Assembly (NCBI GenBank): GCA_039812545.1
Contig: JBDIAR010000038.1
Coordinates: 1 to 21,030, forward strand
Reading direction: 5' to 3'
Length of the DNA stretch: 21,030 bases
Source of the DNA: JBDIAR01 sp039812545
GTDB lineage: Bacteria > Actinomycetota > Actinomycetes > Actinomycetales > Dermatophilaceae
Of the stretch, positions 15,676-21,030 are shown one piece after another. The first letter of the stretch is position 1; the number at the start of each line of letters is the position of its first letter. The notes under the pieces were generated by a model. The model searched no databases. It was not told the origin of the DNA and saw only the letters and a list, made by a program, of their open reading frames with translations. Both the position numbers and the translations under genes were made by a program.

Positions 15676-17442
15676 TCACGTGCACTCGGGGCGGGTGACC
15701 CGCCCGGCCTCGCGGCGGACCCGCAGCCCGGCCAGCACCAACTGGGCGGCCAGCGCCGCGCCGACGCCCTCGCCGGCCCGCAGGCGCAGGTCGAGCAGCG
15801 GCTCCAGCCCCAGTTCGGTGAGAACCGCCCGGTGGGCCTGTTCGCGGCTGACCTGTCCCGCGATGAGGTATGCCTGTACGCCGGGTTCCAGCCGAACGGC
15901 GACCAACGCCGCGACCCCGGTCGCCATGCCGTCCAGGACGACCACGCCACCGGCGGCGGCCGCCCCGAGGACGACACCGGTGAGGACGGCGAGCTCCGGA
16001 CCGCCCAGGGCGGCCAGCGCGGCGAGCGGATCCGGCGGCGCGGCGTCGGCGGTGCGGAACCGGCGCAGCGCCGCGTCGACCACCTCGGTCTTGCGCCGAA
16101 CCATCGCCGAGTCCGAACCGGCCCCGATCCCGACCGCTTCCTCGGCGGTCCGGCCGAGCAGACCGGCGGCCAGCGCGGCGGCCAGCGTGGTATTGCCCAG
16201 GCCCACCTCACCGAGGGCGACCAGGCCGCGCGTGGCGGCGGCGGCCCCGATGCGGCGCCCGTGCTCGACATAGGCCGCCGTCGTACCCGGGATCATCGCG
16301 TCCGTGGTCAGCAGGTCGCCGCGCGGGCCGTCCACCCGGGCGTCGATCGCCCCCGGGACGAGCCCGCCGTCGACGCCGGCATCGACGACGACCACGCCCA
16401 GCCCGCAGGCCGCGGCCGTGGTCGCCCCGAGGGCCTGCCCGGCCACCGCGGCCCGCATGACCTCCCGGGTGACCCCCGGCGGGTATGCCGTGACGCCGAG
16501 CGCGCCCACCGGATGGTCGGCGCCGGCCAGGACGAGAGTGCCGCCGGTCAGGCCGGCGCCGCCCGCGGCGACCACCCGGTCCAAGGCGGTGTCGAGGGCG
16601 CCGAGCGATCCGGGTGGGGTGAGCAACTGGTCGGCGCCGTCGTGGGCCGCGACCACCTCGGCCTGCTCGGGGGCCCGCAGGAAGGACACCGGCGCCGCCG
16701 GGGCGTCCAGGTCCGGCCATCGGTCGTGCAGGACCACCTCTGTCAGCGGCAGCCGGGTCGACCACGCCCGCCGCTCCAGACCGGGAGCCGGCGGGCGTTC
16801 GTCCGGCCAGCCCAGGCACAGCCAGCCGAGGGTGACGACCCCGTCCGGCAGGTGCAGGAGTTCGGCGAGTTCGTCCGGGCGGAAGAGCGTCACCCAACCC
16901 ATTCCGAGGCCGTGGGCCCGGGCGGTGAGCCACATGTTCTCGATCGCACACGCGCAGGACCACAGGTCGGCGTCGGGGAAGGTGGCCCGGCCGAGGACGC
17001 CGGTCGCCGGCGCCCGCCGGTCGCAGGCGACGACGACGCCGAGGGGCGCCTCGCGGATCCCCTCCAGCTGCAGGTCGAGGAGCCGCGCGGCCCGGTCGGG
17101 GGTCAACGCGGCCGCCTGCCGCAGGCGCTCGCGGTCGGCCATCACCGCGGCCCGGTCCCGCATCGCCTGGTCGGCGACCACGATGAACCGCCAGGGCTGA
17201 CTGTGCCCGACGCTCGGTCCGGCGTGCCCCGCCGCCAGTACCGCCGTCACGAGGTCCGCGGGCACCGGGTCCGGCCGATAGCGCCGGATATCGCGGCGCG
17301 CCCCCACCACCTTGTCCAGCGCAGCCACCGTCGCGGCGTCGAAGGCCCAGCCGTCGGGGCGGTCGGCCCGCTCGGCGGCGGAGGTGGCGTCACCGATGAC
17401 GGGAACAGGTCTGGCCCACCGGGCGGGCTCGGTCGTGGTCAC
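15676..17442 (-). CDS. BluB-CobT fusion: DMB synthase and DMB phosphoribosyltransferase
   Basis: Residues about 30-240 match BluB, the flavin-cannibalising enzyme that makes 5,6-dimethylbenzimidazole (DMB) from FMNH2. Landmarks are RRDIRRYRPDPVP (D51, matching catalytic D32 of Sinorhizobium BluB), AGPSVGHSQPWRFIVV, and GWLCLGWPDE with a C-terminal RLPL. The Ser of the BluB GWVS motif is Thr here (T185, GWVTLF). Residues about 265-588 match CobT, which transfers phosphoribose from nicotinate mononucleotide to DMB for the cobalamin lower ligand. Landmarks are GEVGLGNTT (E412) and RAGEGVGAAL (E558, the catalytic Glu region). One polypeptide would thus make and activate the lower ligand. The GTG start at 17442 has GGAG abutting it and a -10-like TAGGCT 6 nt before, so a leaderless start is possible. 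Confidence 0.92.
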   Translation of the reverse strand: MTTTEPARWARPVPVIGDATSAAERADRPDGWAFDAATVAALDKVVGARRDIRRYRPDPVPADLVTAVLAAGHAGPSVGHSQPWRFIVVADQAMRDRAAVMADRERLRQAAALTPDRAARLLDLQLEGIREAPLGVVVACDRRAPATGVLGRATFPDADLWSCACAIENMWLTARAHGLGMGWVTLFRPDELAELLHLPDGVVTLGWLCLGWPDERPPAPGLERRAWSTRLPLTEVVLHDRWPDLDAPAAPVSFLRAPEQAEVVAAHDGADQLLTPPGSLGALDTALDRVVAAGGAGLTGGTLVLAGADHPVGALGVTAYPPGVTREVMRAAVAGQALGATTAAACGLGVVVVDAGVDGGLVPGAIDARVDGPRGDLLTTDAMIPGTTAAYVEHGRRIGAAAATRGLVALGEVGLGNTTLAAALAAGLLGRTAEEAVGIGAGSDSAMVRRKTEVVDAALRRFRTADAAPPDPLAALAALGGPELAVLTGVVLGAAAAGGVVVLDGMATGVAALVAVRLEPGVQAYLIAGQVSREQAHRAVLTELGLEPLLDLRLRAGEGVGAALAAQLVLAGLRVRREAGRVTRPECT

Positions 17443-17448
17443 CTCCAG

Positions 17449-17454
17449 AGCCTA
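17449..17454 (-). promoter_or_regulatory. Candidate -10 element for a leaderless bluB-cobT mRNA
   Basis: On the minus strand, TAGGCT (TANNNT) is followed by 6 nt and then the GTG start. The only ribosome-site-like bases touch the start codon. No cobalamin riboswitch landmarks were found upstream. Confidence 0.4.
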
Positions 17455-17490
17455 CGACCGGCATACGCACCGCAGGACGGGCCGGCGCCT

Positions 17491-17547
17491 GACGTGGCGG
17501 CATACCGCCCACAAGATGGGCGAAAGGGCTGTGAAATGTGCCACGTC
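17491..17547. promoter_or_regulatory. Inverted-repeat element between bluB-cobT and the hydrolase-like gene
   Basis: GACGTGGC (17491-17498) and GCCACGTC (17540-17547) form a perfect 8-bp inverted repeat around 41 nt. Inside are two mutually exclusive short stems: GGCGG-CATA-CCGCC, whose loop is part of a GGCATAC copy, and CGCCCA-CAAGA-TGGGCG. It could be a structured leader, or a pair of operator half-sites for either divergent gene. Confidence 0.35.
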
Positions 17548-17616
17548 GCCCCACGCCAGAAGATTGCCCGGCCCCGGCAACTTGCGCCCAGGCTCCCCGG
17601 GGCTTACACAAGAGAC

Positions 17617-18522
17617 ATGGCCCGGTCGCTTTACGACGTGGCCGACATCGACAGCATCCGCTACGACGACGTGAGTTTCGACGGCGAACACGGTCATGTC
17701 GGCGTGACTCTGTTCATGCCCTCGGCGCGACAGATCACGCTGCGCGGCGCCCCGGACCTGGTCGTGCCGTATTCGGCGGGCTGGGGCGAGGGCAAACAGG
17801 CCGCCGACGTCGCCTGCCAGGCGCTGACCAAGGCCGCCAATGTCATGACCGTGTCGGTGACCTATCCGCGCAAGAGCCTGGACGTGCACGACATCGTCCC
17901 GTTCCGCACGGCGGTCTTCGCCGAGGTCATCGACCACCTGCACGAACACTCGCACTACGACCACTACGACAAGGTCGTCGTCGGGTACTCCCGCGGCACC
18001 GCCCCCGCCCGCCGGGCCGCCGTCCAGATGCACGACCGGATCAGCGGCATCGCCCTGATCGCACCGACCTGGTTCAAGGCCGGGGTCAAGCCCCTCGAAC
18101 TCGCCCAGAAGGGCATCGCCGAGTCGGTCAAGGGCGCCCGGCGCGGGTCGTGGCTGGACCGGATGGGACTGGTCGGGGCCACCGTGCGCCTGGCCACCGA
18201 ACTCGTCGCGCACCCGCTGGAGTTGCGCAAGGACGTCTCGGCGATCGCCGAGGACGGCGCGGTCGACCTCGTCGAACTGCTCGGCACCGGCCTGAACATC
18301 TGCGTCATCGCCGGCACCGACGACGAGGTCTGCGCCATCGACGGCATCCGGCACGTCTTGGACGAGCTCACGCAAGACGGCGAGGAGATCGAGCGGATCG
18401 GCTACCACGAGGTCGACTCGGATCACTTCTCGTACTTCCTCAACCCCACTCCCCTGCGGCTCATCGCCGAACAGGTGCTGCGGCTGGCGGGGATGGACGA
18501 CGCCGCCGACGGAATGCCGTAG
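17617..18522 (+). CDS. Alpha/beta-hydrolase-like protein
   Basis: This is a soluble protein of 301 aa with an alpha/beta-hydrolase layout. The nucleophile elbow is GYSRGT (S125). The probable acid is in IAGTDDEV (D235 or D236) and the His in DSDHFSYF (H270), all in the expected order, so a working triad is likely. No signal peptide is present. The substrate is unknown; it may be an esterase or lipase-like enzyme. The ATG at 17617 has only a weak AGAGA nearby. It is divergent from the bluB-cobT gene and followed 13 bp later by a thioesterase gene, so the two may form an acyl-ester or acyl-CoA operon. Confidence 0.8.
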   Translation: MARSLYDVADIDSIRYDDVSFDGEHGHVGVTLFMPSARQITLRGAPDLVVPYSAGWGEGKQAADVACQALTKAANVMTVSVTYPRKSLDVHDIVPFRTAVFAEVIDHLHEHSHYDHYDKVVVGYSRGTAPARRAAVQMHDRISGIALIAPTWFKAGVKPLELAQKGIAESVKGARRGSWLDRMGLVGATVRLATELVAHPLELRKDVSAIAEDGAVDLVELLGTGLNICVIAGTDDEVCAIDGIRHVLDELTQDGEEIERIGYHEVDSDHFSYFLNPTPLRLIAEQVLRLAGMDDAADGMP

Positions 18523-18535
18523 GCCGGCGCCCGTC

Positions 18536-18919
18536 ATGACCCATCGAGTGGCGTTCACCGTCTACTACGAGGACACCGACGCGCTCGGGTTCGTCTACCA
18601 CGCGAACTACCTGAAGTTCTTCGAGCGCGGGCGCAGCGAACTGGTCGCCGCCCGTGGCCGGGGCGTGGCCGACTGGAACGCCGCCGGGATCCTGATCGTC
18701 GTCCACTCCGCCCAGTTGACCTTCAAACGACCCGGCCGGCTCGGTGACCGGATCGAGGTCGTCACCGACTACGAGACCGTGTCGCGCTACCGCGGCCGGT
18801 TCACCCAGCGCGTCGAACGCGACGGCGAACTGCTCGTCGAGGGCACTGTCGACGTCGCCTGCGTCAGCCCCGCGGGGGCCCTGCTGGAGATCCCGGCCGA
18901 GTTCGACGCGTTGCGTTGA
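18536..18919 (+). CDS. YbgC/FadM-like acyl-CoA thioesterase
   Basis: This is a 4-hydroxybenzoyl-CoA thioesterase-fold protein of 127 aa, the usual length. The diagnostic string VYYEDTDALGFVYHANYLKF places the catalytic Asp at D15, equivalent to D18 of E. coli YbgC. It should hydrolyse acyl-CoA thioesters in the cytoplasm; chain length is not predictable. It begins 13 bp after the hydrolase-like stop without a clear ribosome binding site, which suggests coupled translation. No Tol-Pal genes are nearby, as expected outside Gram-negative bacteria. Confidence 0.9.
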   Translation: MTHRVAFTVYYEDTDALGFVYHANYLKFFERGRSELVAARGRGVADWNAAGILIVVHSAQLTFKRPGRLGDRIEVVTDYETVSRYRGRFTQRVERDGELLVEGTVDVACVSPAGALLEIPAEFDALR

Positions 18920-18920
18920 G

Positions 18921-18966
18921 CTGTCCCGGTCGGTATGCCGCTGCTGTCCCGGTCGGTATGCCGCTG
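18921..18966. repeat. 23-bp perfect tandem duplication, each with a GTATGCC copy
   Basis: Two identical adjacent 23-bp units (18921-18943 and 18944-18966) occupy most of the 64 bp between the convergent thioesterase and CapA-like genes. Each carries the dispersed word (18933-18939 and 18956-18962). There is no strong hairpin here. Confidence 0.9.
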
Positions 18967-18983
18967 CGTTCCGGGGGTGCGGA

Positions 18984-20285
18984 TCAGCGCAGCACGAGCC
19001 CTTGTGCACCGAGGGCGGCGATCCGCTTCTTGGTGCGTTCCAGCGACTCGGTCAGCTGGGTGCGGTTCGTGTACGGCATGGTCCCACTGGCCAACGCGGA
19101 GACGACCGGCAGCACGCGAACCGGACCACCGACATACCGGGTCGTCATCGTGGGGACGTACTCGGGCAGGGTGACCTGGAACCGGCCGTCGGTGACCTCG
19201 GTAAAGGTGAACCGGGCGATGACACCGTCATGGGTTTCCGGCAGCCGCTGATCGGACACGGTGTTGCCCAGCCCGTAGACGACCCACTTGCCGTTGACCT
19301 TCTCCCACGGGTTGACGACGTGCGAGTGGTGGTTGATGACGATGTCGATGTCGGGGCTGGCGGTCAGCTCGCGGGCGGTGCGTTTCTGCTGTTCGTTGGG
19401 ATAGAGGGTGTACTCGTCGCCGGCCTGCATGACGGCCATGACGATGTCGGCGCCCTCGGCCCGGGCCTTCTTGGCCTTCTCCAACCACACCGACGTGGGC
19501 TCCAGGTTGATCAGGCACCACTCCTTGCCGGTGGGCTTGGGTATGCCGTTGGTCGAGTACGTGCCCGACAGCACGGCGATCTTGACCCCGCCCTTGGTGG
19601 TGAACATCGGGATCTTCTCCGACTCCTCCTGGGTCCGGGTGGCACCGGCGTTGATCAGGCCGTTCTCCTCGATATAGCCCACGGTGCGCACGAGGCCCTT
19701 GAAGCCCTGGTCGAGCAGATGGTTCGAGCCGGTGGTGCACAGGTCGTAGCCGAGCTTGGGCAGCACGTCGATGGTCTGCGGCGGCACCGAGAAGACCGGG
19801 TAGTTGATGTAGGGACCGCCGCGGGGAGCCGCAGGGATGTCGTTGTGGCACAACGCCAGGTCGGCGGATTCCAGGAACGGCTTGGTCGGGGCCAAGGTGG
19901 GGTAGAAGTCGTAGTCGTCGGCCCCGGTACGCCCGGCGGCGCGGGCGTCGAGCTTGGCCGCCTTCCACAACGTGTTGTGCCAGAGCAGGTCACCGTTGAG
20001 GGCGACGGTGGCCGTCCGGGCCTGGTGGGTCAAGGTGCCCGGCTCCGTCGTCGCCGGCGTGCTGGGTTGGTCGGAGGGGCTCGCCGACGTCGAGCTCGGG
20101 GTCGAGCTCGATGACGGGGACCCGGCTGTCGACGTGCCGGACCCGGAGGTCGGGGCGCCGGTCGTCCCCATCGTCGAGGAGGAGCCGGCTCCGGCCGCCG
20201 GTGACGACGGAGCTGGAGTGCCCGACCCCGAGCAACCGACCAGGGCGAGCGTGGCGAGCGGAACGATCAGCCGGGAAATACGCAT
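18984..20285 (-). CDS. CapA-like lipoprotein (poly-gamma-glutamate capsule family fold)
   Basis: This is a PGA_cap/CapA-family protein (433 aa) with a calcineurin-like metallophosphatase fold. A lipoprotein signal ends LALVGC with the lipidated Cys at 18, so it should be anchored outside the membrane. A Ser/Thr/Pro-rich linker follows (about 20-85). Fold landmarks are ALNGDLLWHN, ADLALCHNDIP, TTGSNHLLDQGFKG, INAGATRTQEE, DIVINHHSHVVNPWE and VVYGLGNTVSDQR. Poly-gamma-glutamate synthesis is the founding role, but no capBC-like genes are near; many actinobacterial CapA-like proteins have unknown roles. The ATG at 20285 is chosen because it gives a complete lipobox. It may be read together with the CHAP gene only through the hairpin between them. 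Confidence 0.9.
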   Translation of the reverse strand: MRISRLIVPLATLALVGCSGSGTPAPSSPAAGAGSSSTMGTTGAPTSGSGTSTAGSPSSSSTPSSTSASPSDQPSTPATTEPGTLTHQARTATVALNGDLLWHNTLWKAAKLDARAAGRTGADDYDFYPTLAPTKPFLESADLALCHNDIPAAPRGGPYINYPVFSVPPQTIDVLPKLGYDLCTTGSNHLLDQGFKGLVRTVGYIEENGLINAGATRTQEESEKIPMFTTKGGVKIAVLSGTYSTNGIPKPTGKEWCLINLEPTSVWLEKAKKARAEGADIVMAVMQAGDEYTLYPNEQQKRTARELTASPDIDIVINHHSHVVNPWEKVNGKWVVYGLGNTVSDQRLPETHDGVIARFTFTEVTDGRFQVTLPEYVPTMTTRYVGGPVRVLPVVSALASGTMPYTNRTQLTESLERTKKRIAALGAQGLVLR

Positions 20286-20322
20286 GTCTCGATTAGAGCC
20301 GGTCCCGACACCGTCCCGCCAA

Positions 20323-20357
20323 CCGACACGCCCGAGCCGACGGACCGGGCGTGTCGG
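20323..20357 (-). terminator. Hairpin after the CHAP-domain gene
   Basis: A perfect 12-bp inverted repeat, CCGACACGCCCG (20323-20334) and CGGGCGTGTCGG (20346-20357), has an 11-nt loop. It begins 8 bp past the CHAP gene stop on the minus strand and precedes the CapA-like start. Confidence 0.75.
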
Positions 20358-20365
20358 CCGATCGG

Positions 20366-21030
20366 TCACAGGTCGGCGATGTGGATGTACCGGAACTTGG
20401 ACACCGGCACGGTGCGGGTGTGATAACTCCGGTCGTAATTCCAGTTGTATTCCTCGATGGTGATGGTGCCGTCACCGTTGACCCGGGAGACCCAGGCCAC
20501 GTGGCCGGCAGAGGACCAGGCGACCGCTCCCCGGGCCGGCGTGGAGTCGACGCGGATCCCGACCGAGCGAGCGGCATACCCCCAGTTGGAGGCATTGCCC
20601 CACTTGACGCCTCGGTAGAAGACGTTGAAGGCCACCCCGTTGCGCGAGTTGAGGCGCCAGGCGACGAACGAGGTGCACTGGCGGGCGGTGAACCGGAACG
20701 GGTCGGTGCCGTAGTAGCCCGGGTAGTCGTTGCCGATGACGTACCCGCCGGTGCGAGCCACCGGCGCGATGACGGGCGCGCGGACCGCGGTGCGGGACAC
20801 GGTGACGGTCTTGGTCGTCGCCTTGGTGGTCGTCCGGGTGGTCGTTTTGGTGGTCGTCACCCTGGCCGCCGGCTTCTTGACGGCCTTGTTGACGACAGCC
20901 TTGGCGAGGGCGGTTCGGGTGGTGCTGCGGGAGGTCTGGGCGTGCGCCTTGGCCGCTGCCGCCTTCTTCGCGGCGGCGGCTTTCGCTGCTGCCGCCTTCT
21001 TCGCGGCGGCGGCCTTCGCGGCGGCGGCCT
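20366..21030 (-). CDS. CHAP-domain peptidoglycan hydrolase, 5' end outside window
   Basis: The visible 221 codons run open to the window edge, so the start is missing. The visible N-terminal part is an Ala/Lys repeat (AAAAKKAAAAK, 11-residue period), then a Thr/Lys-rich linker (TTTKTTTRTTTKATTKT). A C-terminal CHAP amidase/endopeptidase domain follows, with Cys in ARQCTSFVAW (codon 20675-20677), His in SAGHVAWV (codon 20501-20503) and Asn in EEYNWN. It probably cleaves peptidoglycan cross-links or stem peptides outside the cell. Export cannot be confirmed because the N-terminus is absent. The basic repeats resemble histone H1-like tails and may bind anionic wall polymers. Confidence 0.85.
   Translation of the reverse strand, partial: AAAAKAAAAKKAAAAKAAAAKKAAAAKAHAQTSRSTTRTALAKAVVNKAVKKPAARVTTTKTTTRTTTKATTKTVTVSRTAVRAPVIAPVARTGGYVIGNDYPGYYGTDPFRFTARQCTSFVAWRLNSRNGVAFNVFYRGVKWGNASNWGYAARSVGIRVDSTPARGAVAWSSAGHVAWVSRVNGDGTITIEEYNWNYDRSYHTRTVPVSKFRYIHIADL
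20961..21030 (-). repeat. 33-bp Ala/Lys-coding repeats
   Basis: GCCTTCTTCGCGGCGGCGG begins at 20961 and recurs 33 bp later, encoding an 11-residue AAAAKKAAAAK-type period on the minus strand. The array continues to the window edge and may extend further. Confidence 0.8.

Larger units (their letters stand above)
624..20579. repeat. Dispersed 7-bp word GGCATAC/GTATGCC, 32 copies
   Basis: Copies reading GGCATAC on the + strand start at 763, 1235, 3210, 4194, 4404, 5538, 6482, 7953, 8685, 8845, 10935, 13275, 13956, 14713, 15276, 15381, 17460, 17499 and 20573. Copies reading GTATGCC start at 624, 2037, 2557, 5664, 7744, 9543, 11670, 14360, 15868, 16483, 18933, 18956 and 19541. The base before GGCATAC is C in 22, T in 7, A in 3 and never G; the base after is usually G or C. 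Seven copies are intergenic. The count is by eye. Confidence 0.85.

Noticed and set aside
17443..17616. Possible cobalamin riboswitch upstream of the bluB-cobT gene
   Set aside because: No B12-box-like core or expected leader length is present, and the gene may be leaderless.
20286..20295. Possible -10 (TCTAAT) giving a leaderless CapA-like mRNA
   Set aside because: The second position is C rather than the near-invariant A, so the match is weak.
624..20579. The dispersed word as transposon ends or a CRISPR-like array
   Set aside because: Copies are only 7-9 bp long, irregularly spaced, in both orientations and inside intact genes, with no associated transposase or cas gene.

Overview
The window is high-G+C actinobacterial DNA, densely coded on both strands. 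It carries an ACT-HAD phosphoserine phosphatase, a NarL-type two-component pair, tandem universal stress protein domains, an ECF sigma factor fused to a SnoaL-like domain, and several starts that look leaderless. A Micrococcales-like actinomycete is my guess; nothing here fixes the genus. No rRNA, tRNA, CRISPR array, insertion sequence or prophage is visible, and no gene-free stretch reaches 300 bases.

Layout, left to right. serB (+) converges on a histidine kinase/response regulator operon (-). A universal stress protein (+) is divergent from the kinase. An aldehyde dehydrogenase of the succinate-semialdehyde type (+) and a secreted or membrane protein of unknown function (+) follow. A ribbon-helix-helix antitoxin (-) sits beside what looks like a broken toxin gene. 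An AMP-binding acyl-CoA ligase-like protein (-) lies downstream of an ABC transporter operon (ATPase then FtsX-type permease, -). An ECF41-like sigma factor and a small Cys-containing protein (+) come next. A leftward cluster then encodes a BluB-CobT fusion, a PaaI-like thioesterase and PurU. Rightward follow an alpha/beta-hydrolase-like protein and a YbgC-like thioesterase. Last, on the minus strand, are a CapA-like lipoprotein and a CHAP-domain protein whose 5' end is outside the window.

The strongest unexplained signal is a short dispersed word, GGCATAC (reverse complement GTATGCC). I count 32 copies by eye in 21 kb, about 19 in one orientation and 13 in the other. About 2 would be expected if bases were independent at 70% G+C. 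Copies occur in nearly every gene and in intergenic DNA. The coding copies occupy all six possible codon phases and force rare codons (ATA, GTA, AGT, TAT, GCA). This looks like selection on DNA rather than protein, as for uptake sequences or HIP1-like genome motifs.

A second clear signal is regulatory. The sequence GGTCACA-N16-CGTCAAC occurs upstream of the ECF sigma gene and again inside its 3' end upstream of the small protein gene. The spacing to each start codon is identical. It resembles the published ECF41 promoter, so the sigma factor probably drives both itself and the small gene.
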